A stretch of DNA of 17,573 nucleotides from Bacillota bacterium (GCA_030705945.1 JAUZPS010000037.1:1-17573), one strand, 5' to 3'. Counted from the first letter of the stretch, positions 7,601-14,507 are shown. Notes: generated from the letters alone by a model not told the origin. Numbers and translations are program-made.

Positions 7601-7829
7601 TTTTTTTCAAAAATTCTAGTGTAATAGGTTCAATATAAACATGATCCGCTATTTCTCTATCGGTCATAATAGTTGCAGGATTGCTGTTTACGAGAACCAC
7701 TTCTATGCCTTCTTCCCGTAACGATTTGCAGGCTTGGGCTCCTGAATAATCAAATTCCGCCGCCTGGCCTATAATTATAGGCCCTGATCCAATTACGAGC
7801 ACTTTTTTTATATTATCCCTTTTTGGCAT
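4614..7829 (-). CDS. carB: Carbamoyl-phosphate synthase, large subunit
   Basis: Makes carbamoyl phosphate from bicarbonate, ATP and ammonia delivered by CarA; it feeds arginine and pyrimidine synthesis. The frame is open from 7844, but I prefer the inner ATG at 7829 (protein starting MPKRDNIKK, 1071 residues), because GGAGG falls between the two ATGs and MPKR is the family's usual start. Two homologous halves are clear: GSGPIIIGQAAEFDYSG (about 14-30) with ATP-grasp PAYTLGGTGGG (about 170-180), and GSGPIRIGQGIEFDY (about 562-576) with RPSYVLGGRAMEI (about 711-723). The MGS-like allosteric domain is at the C-terminus (about 935-1055, NTPTRGK...). Length and domains are complete. The gene follows carA by 53 bp. 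Confidence 0.97.
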   Translation of the reverse strand: MPKRDNIKKVLVIGSGPIIIGQAAEFDYSGAQACKSLREEGIEVVLVNSNPATIMTDREIADHVYIEPITLEFLKKIIIKEMPDGILASLGGQTGLNMAVELAEDGILSQLGIELLGTSLQSIKLAEDRDLFKQTMQRIDEKVPKSAIVTTMNDALEFASSHKFPFIIRPAYTLGGTGGGIAKNIDEFEYICGKGLKLSMISQVLLEQSVAGWKEIEYEVVRDNADNCIVVCNMENFDPVGVHTGDSIVVAPSQTLSDIEYQMLRSASIKIIRALDIKGGCNIQFALNPHSFEYVVIEVNPRVSRSSALASKATGYPIARVAAKIAIGLNLDEIRNSVTGNTYACFEPSLDYIVTKVPRWPFDKFITADRSLGTQMKATGEVMAIGRTFEESLLKAIDSLDIKLNYQLGLSLFENKTVVELLEFIKQPHDERIFAICKALQKKVAPEAISKITEIDMFFLKKLEKIVNMAEDIKNAGIAFLDYDLYTRAKKIGFGDAYIANLTSVPLEKISALRHKFPINPVYKIVDTCAGEFEAVTPYYYSTYEEKDDVNETENKKVLVIGSGPIRIGQGIEFDYCSVHSVKALNELGLESIIINNNPETVSTDFDTSDKLYFEPLTKECVFDIIQKEKPLGVIVQFGGQTAINLAAPLQKEGVQILGTSVTDIDVAEDRDKFLKLLEKLDIPIPTGSTAFSIEQAKVIANNIGYPVLVRPSYVLGGRAMEIVYNDQMLDEYMGLAVDLSSRHPILIDKYIEGKEIEVDGICDGEDVLIPGIMEHVERAGVHSGDSISIYPSRSLSQEIKDTVVNYTVRLSKALNVKGLFNIQFVTDSSDKVYVIEVNPRASRTVPYMSKITGIPMVNVATKLIMGCKLKELGYTPGLAKETEFYAVKAPVFSFSKLTTVDTFLGPEMKSTGEVMGVDKDFHSALYKAFVASGLKIPLNGTALISVADRNKEECKDIAQKLWDLGFKLYASEETYLYLSRTGIEVEVVSNEEILDYLKNDSISLVINTPTRGKIPARLGFQLRRTAMEYNIPCITSIDTANAALEVLEHIINQSDAEVYALNDYSNNSAK

Positions 7830-7863
7830 ATTGACCTCCACCATAAAATTGAATATATGTTTT

Positions 7864-7883
7864 ATATATTTTGCAAAATATAT
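7864..7883. promoter_or_regulatory. Perfect 20-bp palindrome between carA and carB
   Basis: ATATATTTTGCAAAATATAT is a perfect dyad with no loop, overlapping the carA stop codon. The same TATTTTGCAA / TTGCAAAATA half-sequences form the arms of the family C elements at 14541 and 17422, so it could be a collapsed C element or a site bound by the same factor. The role is unknown. Confidence 0.45.
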
Positions 7884-8938
7884 TACAAAAGCTTCAGAAA
7901 TTCATCGAAAATATAAGCTGAATCCTGAGGTCCAGGAGAAGCTTCAGGATGATACTGAACGCTTAATATGGGCAAACTGTTATGTCTGAAACCTTCAACT
8001 GTATTATCATTTACGTTGATATGAGTTATTGTTACATCCTTTGAGAATTCCTTTTCAAGGGCGTAGTTATGGTTTTGTGAAGTAATATAACAGCGTCCTG
8101 TAGTCAAATCCTTAACTGGGTGGTTACCGCCATGGTGACCAAACTTGAGCTTGTATGTAACTCCTCCCAAAGCAATTCCAAGTAACTGATGACCAAGACA
8201 AATTCCCAGCATGGGTTTCAAACCCAGAAGGCTTTGAACTGTGCTTTTTACTGATAATAAATCCATAGGATCCCCAGGGCCGTTAGACAACAATATTCCA
8301 TCAGGATCATGCTTCATAATCTCATCCAAGGTAGAGAAAGCTGGTAGAATGCATATATAACAGTCACGGGCTTGTAAAGATTTGATTATATTGTTCTTTA
8401 CGCCAAAATCCATAAGCGCAATTCTTTTTCCGGGACCTGGCTTATAGACTGGTATCTTAGTCGTTACTTCCATTACGAGGTTTCTTTTGCGCTCTTTTTC
8501 AGCTTTTAGCTTTTCTAGCAGGATATCTATATTTCCACATTCTGTAGAGATAACGCCGAACATGCTTCCGAATTTTCGAATATATTGTGTCAGAGCTCTT
8601 GTATCAATTCCTTTAATTCCAACAATATTATTGGATTCAAAAAACTTGTCAGCGTCCATTCCACAACGCCAGTTACTTGGATAATCACAGAGTTCGCTTA
8701 CAATAAAGCCCTGTATATGAGGCTTGTAGGACTCATTATCGAGTTGATTGAAGCCATAGTTGCCTATCAGAGGATAAGTCATAGCAACAATCTGGCCATT
8801 ATAGGAAGGGTCAGTTGCTATTTCCTGGTATCCAGTCATACAGGTATTAAAAACTATCTCACCAAAGGTTTCGCCTTTTCGGCCAAAACCCTCGCCTGTA
8901 AAATACGAGCCATCTTCAAGAACTAAAACTGATTTCAT
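7883..8938 (-). CDS. carA: Carbamoyl-phosphate synthase, small (glutaminase) subunit
   Basis: Releases ammonia from glutamine and channels it to CarB. It is 351 residues. The N-terminal CPSase small-chain domain (about 1-155) includes FGEIVFNTCMTGYQEI (25-40). The class I glutamine amidotransferase domain (about 170-351) has the catalytic triad visible: Cys247 in GICLGHQLL, His330 and Glu332 in YHPEASPGP; LLSNGPGDP (216-224) forms the oxyanion region. AAGGGGAGA lies 4-5 nt before the ATG. The gene sits between argD (with repeats A3 and B2 in the 287-bp gap) and carB, so this is likely the arginine-regulated synthase; a separate pyrimidine copy may exist elsewhere. Confidence 0.97.
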   Translation of the reverse strand: MKSVLVLEDGSYFTGEGFGRKGETFGEIVFNTCMTGYQEIATDPSYNGQIVAMTYPLIGNYGFNQLDNESYKPHIQGFIVSELCDYPSNWRCGMDADKFFESNNIVGIKGIDTRALTQYIRKFGSMFGVISTECGNIDILLEKLKAEKERKRNLVMEVTTKIPVYKPGPGKRIALMDFGVKNNIIKSLQARDCYICILPAFSTLDEIMKHDPDGILLSNGPGDPMDLLSVKSTVQSLLGLKPMLGICLGHQLLGIALGGVTYKLKFGHHGGNHPVKDLTTGRCYITSQNHNYALEKEFSKDVTITHINVNDNTVEGFRHNSLPILSVQYHPEASPGPQDSAYIFDEFLKLL

Positions 8939-8981
8939 GAAATCTCCCCTTAAATTTCAAAATTGATCCCTCAATCAATAT

Positions 8982-9086
8982 TATATAAAAAGCAATTAAT
9001 CTTTTACATTTGCCTATCGCAAAATAACGTTAAAGCGTTCGTTATTTTGCTCCCTCAAATGTAAGATTAATAGTGCTTTTTATATA
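8982..9086. repeat. Family A palindromic element, copy A3
   Basis: A complete 105-bp copy in the same orientation as A2, with TATATA at both ends, in the argD-carA gap. The hairpin is transcribed as part of the argD-carA-carB-argF message. Its right edge touches repeat B2 with no intervening base. Confidence 0.93.
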
Positions 9087-9184
9087 GGTAGTATCAAAAA
9101 AACTTAGCAACTGGTCGTTTCAAAAACTTGATATAATAGGTTTTCGTCATATAAACTTGAACAAGGAATTTTTTGAAACGCCCT
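9087..9184. repeat. Family B intergenic repeat, copy B2
   Basis: A near-identical copy of B1 and B3 in the same orientation. It begins at the base after the A3 TATATA and ends 41 bp from the argD stop. The arms GGTCGTTTCAAAAA and TTTTTTGAAACGCCC are conserved. Confidence 0.9.
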
Positions 9185-9200
9185 TATCAAAAGTTACTTT

Positions 9201-9229
9201 TTCAATGAAAAATCTTTTTCGCAACTTAT
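9201..9229. repeat. Half copy of family D element overlapping the argD stop codon
   Basis: Twenty-six of 29 bases match 17542-17570, the right half of the hairpin at the window edge, including CTTTTTCG-C/T-AACTTAT. The argD stop codon (9226-9228) lies inside the match, so the end of argD may have been supplied by the element. No left arm is recognisable. Confidence 0.55.
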
Positions 9230-10431
9230 TTGGAAGCAAAATTAGATAATATTCTGTCAAACACTTGAATGAATCCATCAATGTCTTCCTGTTTCAAAAT
9301 TAAAGGTGGAAGAACGCGAATAACTGAAGGACCTACATTACCGATAAGATAACCATTTTCGAAGCATGCGGTAACGATTTCCTTAGCTTTGTCATTGCTT
9401 AACTGAATTCCGATCATTAGACCTTTGCCCCTGACCTCTGTGATAAAACTATGTTTTTCTTTTAATTTGTTAAGTTGGCCTATGAAATAATCTCCCATTT
9501 TAGCGGAGTTTTCAACCAAATTTTCATTTAATATTGTTTCCATTACCGCAAAACTGGTTGAACATGCAAGAGGATTTCCTCCGTAGGTTGACCCATGATC
9601 GCCAGGTTCAAAGGCTTTAGCCACATGATCCTTCGCGCACATAGCGCCGATAGGGAACCCGCCTCCAAGAGCTTTAGCAAGAGTAAAGATATCCGGTTCA
9701 ATACCGAAGTGCTGATATGCGAGAAGCTTACCTGTTCTTCCTAAGCCTGACTGAACTTCATCCAGGATAAGGAATATACCTTCTTTGTCGCATAATTCCC
9801 TTACTCCTTTCATGTATTCAGTTGATATGAGGTTTATTCCGCCTTCGCCCTGTATAGGCTCTAACATAATCGCGCAAGTGTTTTCGGTTATGGCGTTTTT
9901 AAGGGCTTCAAGGTCATTAGCAGGTACCTTTAAGAAAGAAGGCGTCAATGGACTGTAGGGCTTTTGGTATTTATCCTGACCTGTAGCCGCAATAGTTGCA
10001 AGGGTTCTTCCATGGAAGGATTTTTCCAAAGTTATAATTTCGAATTTATGGGGCATTCCTTTTTTCTTGAAATAAATTCGAGCAAGCTTGATTGCTCCTT
10101 CATTTGCCTCAGCTCCGCTGTTGGAGAAGAATACCTTATCCGCGCAGGTATTATCTACAAGAAGTTTGGCAAGCTTTGCCTGAGACTCAATATAATAGAG
10201 ATTGGAACAGTGAATAAATTTTTCAGCTTGGGCTTTTATAGCGTTTACAAGGTTTGGGTGCGAGTGCCCTAAAGCGCTTACCGCAATACCAGCAAAAAGA
10301 TCTGTATATTTTTTGCCGTCTGTGCTCCAAAGATTTATCCCTTTTCCGTATTCAAAACATACTGGAGTCCTATTTCCAAATGTATTTACAAAGTATTTTT
10401 TATCTAGTTCGATTATTTCATTAAGTTCCAT
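9226..10431 (-). CDS. argD: Acetylornithine aminotransferase
   Basis: PLP enzyme that converts N-acetylglutamate semialdehyde and glutamate to N-acetylornithine, the fourth step of ornithine synthesis; family members often also act on succinyl-diaminopimelate. It is 401 residues, class III aminotransferase. PLP phosphate-binding SNSGAEANEGAIKLAR (103-118), FHGRT (139-143), Asp224/Gln227 in LILDEVQSGLGRTGK, and Schiff-base Lys253 in TLAKALGGGFPIGAM. GGAGGT lies 7-8 nt before the ATG. It has its own ArgR-type promoter and heads the second arg transcription unit. The stop codon lies in a repeat fragment that matches 17542-17570. Confidence 0.95.
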   Translation of the reverse strand: MELNEIIELDKKYFVNTFGNRTPVCFEYGKGINLWSTDGKKYTDLFAGIAVSALGHSHPNLVNAIKAQAEKFIHCSNLYYIESQAKLAKLLVDNTCADKVFFSNSGAEANEGAIKLARIYFKKKGMPHKFEIITLEKSFHGRTLATIAATGQDKYQKPYSPLTPSFLKVPANDLEALKNAITENTCAIMLEPIQGEGGINLISTEYMKGVRELCDKEGIFLILDEVQSGLGRTGKLLAYQHFGIEPDIFTLAKALGGGFPIGAMCAKDHVAKAFEPGDHGSTYGGNPLACSTSFAVMETILNENLVENSAKMGDYFIGQLNKLKEKHSFITEVRGKGLMIGIQLSNDKAKEIVTACFENGYLIGNVGPSVIRVLPPLILKQEDIDGFIQVFDRILSNFASK

Positions 10432-10460
10432 TTTAAAAACCTCCGATCATTAAATTGATA

Positions 10461-10495
10461 TTAATAATTATACAGATAAATGTATAAAAATGCAA
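10461..10495 (-). promoter_or_regulatory. argD promoter with paired ARG-box-like sites
   Basis: On the minus strand: TTGCAT (10495-10490), 17 bp, TATAAT (10472-10467). Plus-strand TGTATAAAAATGCA (10481-10494) matches the ARG-box core TGAATWWWWATTCA at 12 of 14 positions and covers the -35. TTAATAATTATACA (10461-10474), also 12 of 14, covers the -10. The centres are 20 bp apart, as in the argC promoter. This indicates ArgR repression of argD-carA-carB-argF-GNAT. No argR gene is in the window. Confidence 0.8.
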
Positions 10496-10516
10496 TGATT
10501 TTATGCCTTGGAAATC

Positions 10517-10603
10517 ATGGTTTATATTTTTAATTTAAAAGCCGCTATTTTAGGATTTGTAGGAATCGTTCTGTTTAATGTTGTTATATTAGACCCTTGT
10601 TAA
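10517..10603 (+). CDS. Possible 28-residue hydrophobic peptide
   Basis: In the 373-bp argB-argD gap, a plus-strand ATG opens a 28-codon frame with one strongly hydrophobic stretch (AAILGFVGIVLFNVVIL, residues 9-25), ending DPC. The shape is like a single-TM small protein, but the ribosome site is weak (TTGGA) and no promoter is evident. It may be chance in AT-rich DNA. Confidence 0.15.
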   Translation: MVYIFNLKAAILGFVGIVLFNVVILDPC

Positions 10604-10707
10604 TAATATTACTCGCAATGAGTTAAAATAACCATGGACGACTTTTATAATGTAAATATGCATTACGATAAAGTTTTTTTATTTATGCGCATAATATTCA
10701 AAAAAGA

Positions 10708-10765
10708 ACAGTTCAGTACATTAATATAAGAGTAGATTTCTCTATATATTAATGTGCTGAACTGT
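10708..10765 (-). terminator. Long hairpin with T-run between argB and argD
   Basis: Arms of 21 nt (10708-10728 and 10745-10765; ACAGTTCAG against CTGAACTGT at the ends) pair with one mismatch, and an inner AGAG/CTCT extends the stem. On the minus strand the hairpin is followed by TCTTTTTT (10707-10700). It starts 39 bp after the argB stop and should end or reduce the argC-argB transcript before argD, which has its own promoter. A small mobile hairpin is the alternative. Confidence 0.7.
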
Positions 10766-10804
10766 AAAATTGTAATAAGGTCAATATCAAAATAAACAAG
10801 CTGT

Positions 10805-11719
10805 TTATAGCTTTTCGTTTTCGTAGTACAGAATCTTTTCCTTCATTATCATTGTTCCAATACCTTTATAGGTAAATATCTCAAGAAGTATGCAGTGAGG
10901 AATCCTTCCATCGATGATGTGAGTTCTGCCTACTCCTTTTTCAAGCGCGTCTATGCATCCTAAAACCTTCGGAATCATTCCGCCCTGAATAATTTTCCTG
11001 TCAATTAAATCGTATACTTCCTTTGTTGTCAGGGCTGATAATATCTCGTCGCTGTCTTTTGAGGTTTTGACCCCTTCAACATCTGTAAGAAGCATCAATT
11101 TCTCAGCCTTAAGGTAAGCGGCTATTTCGCCTGCTACCGTATCCGCGTTTATATTGTAACTTCTGCCGTCCTTGCCAACTCCAATAGGAGCTACAACTGG
11201 TATGTACTCATCTTTTGCTATAAGATCCAAAACCTTGGAGTTTATATTTGTGATTTTACCTACATAGCCAAGATCAGTTGATTTTCCGTCAACTACCGTA
11301 GTATACTGTTCGCATTCAATGAGATTTCCATCTACGCCGCAAAGCCCTATCGCCTTACCGCCTTTTTGATTAAGCAGCGAGACTATTTCTTTGTTAGTTT
11401 TTCCAACAAGGACCATTTGAGCAACTTCCATTGTAGCGGCGTCTGTCACTCTAAGTCCGTTTATAAATTCACTCTTTATATTGAAGGTGTTTAAAGCTTT
11501 GTTTATATCAGGTCCGCCGCCGTGAACAACAACCGGATTCATCCCAATATACTTAAGTAAAGTTATATCTTCCATCACGGAATTTTTTAATTCGTCATTG
11601 ATCATTGCATTTCCGCCGTATTTAATAACGACGGTTTTTCCGTTAAGCTTTTGAATATACGGAAGCGCTTCTATAAGTATCTCAGCCTTCTTTATAATTG
11701 CTTCCATGGATTTGTCCAT
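10805..11719 (-). CDS. argB: Acetylglutamate kinase
   Basis: Phosphorylates N-acetylglutamate with ATP, the second and usually controlling step of ornithine synthesis. It is 304 residues, amino-acid-kinase fold. Lys33 in VVIKYGGNAM (30-39), VVVHGGGPDIN (63-73) for phosphate and substrate, GLRVTD (88-93), LTDVEGV (211-217) and QGGMIPK (245-251). The long N-terminal helix before the first strand (ILIEALPYI, 14-22) and the C-terminal EIFTYKGIGTMI (280-291) are features of the hexameric, arginine-inhibited type, so feedback inhibition is likely but inferred. AGGAGG precedes the ATG by 8-9 nt. It follows argC; the argJ usually found between them is missing. Confidence 0.97.
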   Translation of the reverse strand: MDKSMEAIIKKAEILIEALPYIQKLNGKTVVIKYGGNAMINDELKNSVMEDITLLKYIGMNPVVVHGGGPDINKALNTFNIKSEFINGLRVTDAATMEVAQMVLVGKTNKEIVSLLNQKGGKAIGLCGVDGNLIECEQYTTVVDGKSTDLGYVGKITNINSKVLDLIAKDEYIPVVAPIGVGKDGRSYNINADTVAGEIAAYLKAEKLMLLTDVEGVKTSKDSDEILSALTTKEVYDLIDRKIIQGGMIPKVLGCIDALEKGVGRTHIIDGRIPHCILLEIFTYKGIGTMIMKEKILYYENEKL

Positions 11720-11813
11720 CTCTTTTTCCTCCTAATTCTTTTATACTTTAAAAATATTCTTCAATTCTTTAAAATATTGAAGAATACTTCAAAACAGTTT
11801 TGTGAATATAAGG

Positions 11814-11918
11814 TATATAAAAAGCACTATTAATCTTACATTTGACGGAGCAAAATAACGAACGCTTTAACGTTATTTTGCGATAGGCAAATGTAAAAGA
11901 TTAATTGCTTTTTATATA
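11814..11918. repeat. Family A palindromic element, copy A4
   Basis: A complete 105-bp copy in the argC-argB gap, inverted relative to A2 and A3 and matching A1. TATATA is at both ends. Its right end touches repeat B3 directly, just as A3 touches B2 although A3 is in the opposite orientation. Confidence 0.93.
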
Positions 11919-12013
11919 GTACCAAAAAAACTTAGCAACTGGTCGTTTCAAAAACTTGATATAATGGGTTTTCGTCGTATAAACTTGAACAAGGAATTTT
12001 TTGAAACGCCCTA
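11919..12013. repeat. Family B intergenic repeat, copy B3
   Basis: A near-identical copy of B1 and B2 in the same orientation, slightly shorter at the end joined to A4 (GTACC instead of GGTAGTATC). It ends 7 bp from the argC stop. A4 and B3 together fill most of the interval where argJ is usually found. Confidence 0.9.
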
Positions 12014-12020
12014 ATTAAGT

Positions 12021-13061
12021 TTACAAATATAATCCAGGACTTTCAAGTCCGGTTGTTTCAGCATAACCGCACATTATATTGAGATCCTGGACAGCCTGGC
12101 TAGAAGCGCCTTTTCCTAAATTGTCAAGGCAGGATAATACCACAACCCTGTTAAGTCTCTTATCAACAACAAGGCTTATATCAATGAAGTTTGAACCTAC
12201 AGTATATTTTGTCTCGGGAAGCTTTCCTTCATCTAAAACTCTTACAAAATATTCATCTTTATAGAATTCCCTATAAAGTTTAATTAATTCGCTTGATGAG
12301 GTTTCATTCTTTAAATTTGCGTATGATGTGCAAAGCATTCCTCTCTTCATAGGCGCAAGGTGAGGAGTAAAGGAAATGAGCATTTCTTCATTAGCTAAAA
12401 AACTCAACTCCTGTTCAATTTCTGAGGTGTGCCTGTGTGTTGACACTTTATACGCTTTATAGTTTTCAGTGCATTCACAGAATTGATACGCTAGATCAGT
12501 GCTGCGACCTGCTCCGGTAACGCCTGACGTCGCGTCAATTATGATATTTTTGGTTTCTATAAGCTTGTTTTTCAATAGGGGAGCTAAACCCATTATGGAA
12601 CATGTAGGGTAGCAGCCCGGATTTCCAACTATCATTGCGTCTTTTATCTTGTCGCGGTACAGTTCCGGAAGACCATATACGGACTTTTCTAAAAGTTCGG
12701 GCATTTCATGCTTTATGCCATACCATTTTTCATAAACGTCAACATTTTTGTATCTGAAGTCACCGCTGTGGTCAACAACTCTTTTGCCCAAATTTATTAG
12801 TTTCGGTATAACTTCTTTGGATACTCCATGGGGAAGAGCTGTAACAAAAATATCAGCCTTCTTCGAAATGGCTTCTATATCAAGAGCATCACATTTCATA
12901 TCAAATACATTTCTTAAGGTAGGATATATATCAGATACTTTTTGTCCGACAAAGTTTTGTGATACAATTGAAGTGATTTTTATGCCGGGATGCTTTTGCA
13001 GCAGCCTTACAATTTCAATTCCAACATAGCCTGTAGCGCCAATAATCCCTACATTAACCAT
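12021..13061 (-). CDS. argC: N-acetyl-gamma-glutamyl-phosphate reductase
   Basis: NADPH-dependent reduction of N-acetylglutamyl phosphate to the semialdehyde, the third step of ornithine synthesis. The frame is open from 13109, but the start is placed at 13061 (protein starting MVNVGIIGATGYVG, 346 residues) because AGGAGG lies 6 nt upstream and the promoter -10 (13101-13106) falls inside the longer frame. NADP loop GATGYVG (8-14), catalytic Cys150 in VGNPGCYPT, and the substrate/acid-base region HRHTSEIEQE (209-218). This is the single-domain type, not a fusion. First gene of the argC-argB unit. Confidence 0.96.
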   Translation of the reverse strand: MVNVGIIGATGYVGIEIVRLLQKHPGIKITSIVSQNFVGQKVSDIYPTLRNVFDMKCDALDIEAISKKADIFVTALPHGVSKEVIPKLINLGKRVVDHSGDFRYKNVDVYEKWYGIKHEMPELLEKSVYGLPELYRDKIKDAMIVGNPGCYPTCSIMGLAPLLKNKLIETKNIIIDATSGVTGAGRSTDLAYQFCECTENYKAYKVSTHRHTSEIEQELSFLANEEMLISFTPHLAPMKRGMLCTSYANLKNETSSSELIKLYREFYKDEYFVRVLDEGKLPETKYTVGSNFIDISLVVDKRLNRVVVLSCLDNLGKGASSQAVQDLNIMCGYAETTGLESPGLYL

Positions 13062-13094
13062 AAACAACCTCCTGTGAAACATCAATTTATCGAT

Positions 13095-13129
13095 TACATA
13101 ATTATACATCCCATTGCATAAAAATTCAA
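13095..13129 (-). promoter_or_regulatory. argC promoter with paired ARG-box-like sites
   Basis: On the minus strand: TTGAAT (13129-13124), 17 bp, TATAAT (13106-13101), with a predicted transcript start near 13094. TGCATAAAAATTCA (13115-13128) matches the ARG-box core TGAATWWWWATTCA at 13 of 14 positions over the -35. TACATAATTATACA (13095-13108) matches 11 of 14 over the -10. The 20-bp centre spacing and the overall layout copy the argD promoter, which supports joint ArgR control. Confidence 0.85.
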
Positions 13130-13326
13130 TATATGTGATTATATTTTTTAAATATACAAATGCTTCTATAAATATATAAATATTTATGCAAAATGACCAA
13201 GTTGCCAGTAGAAAATTTGTTAATATGTATGTCTGTTAAAATGTTATTATAAATGTTATAGTTATATTAAGAAATTACTAAAACTTAATTAAACGATTTG
13301 CATTCGATCTATTAGGAGGAGAAAAA

Positions 13327-14439
13327 ATGGCTAGTGTTAAGCTAAAAAATGTATATAAGAGATATGCTGGCGGTGTTACAGCTGTTAATGATTTCAATAT
13401 CGATATAGAAGACAAGGAATTCATTATATTGGTTGGACCTTCAGGTTGCGGAAAAACTACTACACTCAGAATGATAGCTGGGCTTGAAGATATATCTGAA
13501 GGAGAATTGTACATAGGCGACAAACTCGTAAACGACGTTGACCCTAAAAACAGAGATATTGCGATGGTTTTCCAGAACTACGCTTTGTACCCACATATGA
13601 CAGTTTTTGAAAACATGTCTTTTGGTTTGAAACTCAGAAAAGTGCCTAAGGATGAAATAAAAAGAAGAGTTCATGAAGCTGCTAAGATTCTTGATATTGA
13701 ACATTTGTTAGATAGAAGACCAAAGGCTTTATCAGGTGGTCAAAGACAGAGGGTTGCTCTTGGCCGCGCTATAGTTCGTGAACCAAAAGTATTCTTAATG
13801 GACGAACCTCTCTCAAACCTCGATGCAAAGTTAAGGGTTCAGATGAGAACTGAAATCAACAAACTCCATCAGAAATTACAAACAACTTTCATTTATGTTA
13901 CACATGACCAGACAGAAGCTTTGACAATGGGTACAAGAATAGTTGTTATGAAAGATGGTTATATACAGCAGGTTGATACTCCACAAGCTCTTTACGAAAG
14001 ACCCTGCAACATGTTCGTTGCCGGCTTCATAGGAAGTCCTCAGATGAACTTTATCAATGCAAAGGTTGATAGACGCGGAGAATCAATTTATCTTACTTTC
14101 GGTAAAGATACAATCAGATTGCCTGAAGGAAAAGCTAAGAAGCTTGAAGGAACAGATTATATAGGCAAGGAAGTAATTTTAGGAATCAGACCTGAATGCT
14201 TACATGACGAACCTGCATTCTTAGAACAGATGTCAGACAGCATAGTTGAAGCGAGAATCGAACTTACAGAAAACCTCGGTTCTGAAACTTATCTTTACAT
14301 GATAGTTGATGACGTTGACTTTACTGCAAGAGTAAATCCTAGAACAAAAGCTAGAGCAGGAGATATTATAAAGATAGCTTTGGATACTAACAGAATCCAT
14401 CTCTTTGACAAAGAAACAGAACGCACAATAATGAATTAA
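13327..14439 (+). CDS. Sugar ABC importer ATP-binding protein (MalK/UgpC/MsmX type)
   Basis: A 370-residue ATPase that energises carbohydrate uptake from the inner face of the membrane. Walker A GPSGCGKT (37-44), Q-loop VFQNYALYPHMT (81-92), signature LSGGQRQR (135-142), Walker B VFLMDE (155-160), H-loop VTHDQ (191-195). A C-terminal OB/TOBE regulatory domain (about 236-370, IRPECLHDE inside) marks the MalK subfamily. No permease or binding-protein gene is adjacent and a strong terminator follows. That fits the Firmicute pattern of one lone shared ATPase (MsmX/MsmK) serving several sugar importers. AGGAGG lies 8 nt before the ATG. The 217 bp upstream shows no promoter I can defend. The substrate range is unknown. 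Confidence 0.95.
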   Translation: MASVKLKNVYKRYAGGVTAVNDFNIDIEDKEFIILVGPSGCGKTTTLRMIAGLEDISEGELYIGDKLVNDVDPKNRDIAMVFQNYALYPHMTVFENMSFGLKLRKVPKDEIKRRVHEAAKILDIEHLLDRRPKALSGGQRQRVALGRAIVREPKVFLMDEPLSNLDAKLRVQMRTEINKLHQKLQTTFIYVTHDQTEALTMGTRIVVMKDGYIQQVDTPQALYERPCNMFVAGFIGSPQMNFINAKVDRRGESIYLTFGKDTIRLPEGKAKKLEGTDYIGKEVILGIRPECLHDEPAFLEQMSDSIVEARIELTENLGSETYLYMIVDDVDFTARVNPRTKARAGDIIKIALDTNRIHLFDKETERTIMN

Positions 14440-14473
14440 TATAAAATTATTAGAATAAAAGTTTTATTCTCAT

Positions 14474-14507
14474 AAAAGAGGAAGATTAAATTTAATCTTC
14501 CTCTTTT
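14474..14507 (+). terminator. Intrinsic terminator after the sugar ABC ATPase gene
   Basis: A 34-nt perfect palindrome (AAAAGAGGAAGATTAAA and its complement), giving about a 15-bp stem with a minimal loop, followed by GAATTTTTAG. It lies 35 bp after the stop codon. Confidence 0.85.

Noticed and set aside
7830..7844. Upstream ATG of carB adding MVEVN
   Set aside because: The Shine-Dalgarno sequence GGAGG lies inside this extension, directly before the MPKR start used by the family.
1..12013. A and B repeats as a CRISPR array
   Set aside because: Copies are kilobases apart, over 90 bp long and have no regular spacers or cas genes.
13062..13109. Upstream ATG of argC adding 16 residues
   Set aside because: The promoter -10 lies inside this stretch, and AGGAGG precedes the inner ATG by 6 nt; GATGYVG then falls at the usual position.
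13110..13326. T-box, riboswitch or defined promoter upstream of the sugar ABC ATPase gene
   Set aside because: No T-box core or known aptamer pattern is seen; several TATAAA-like boxes exist but none has a convincing -35 partner.
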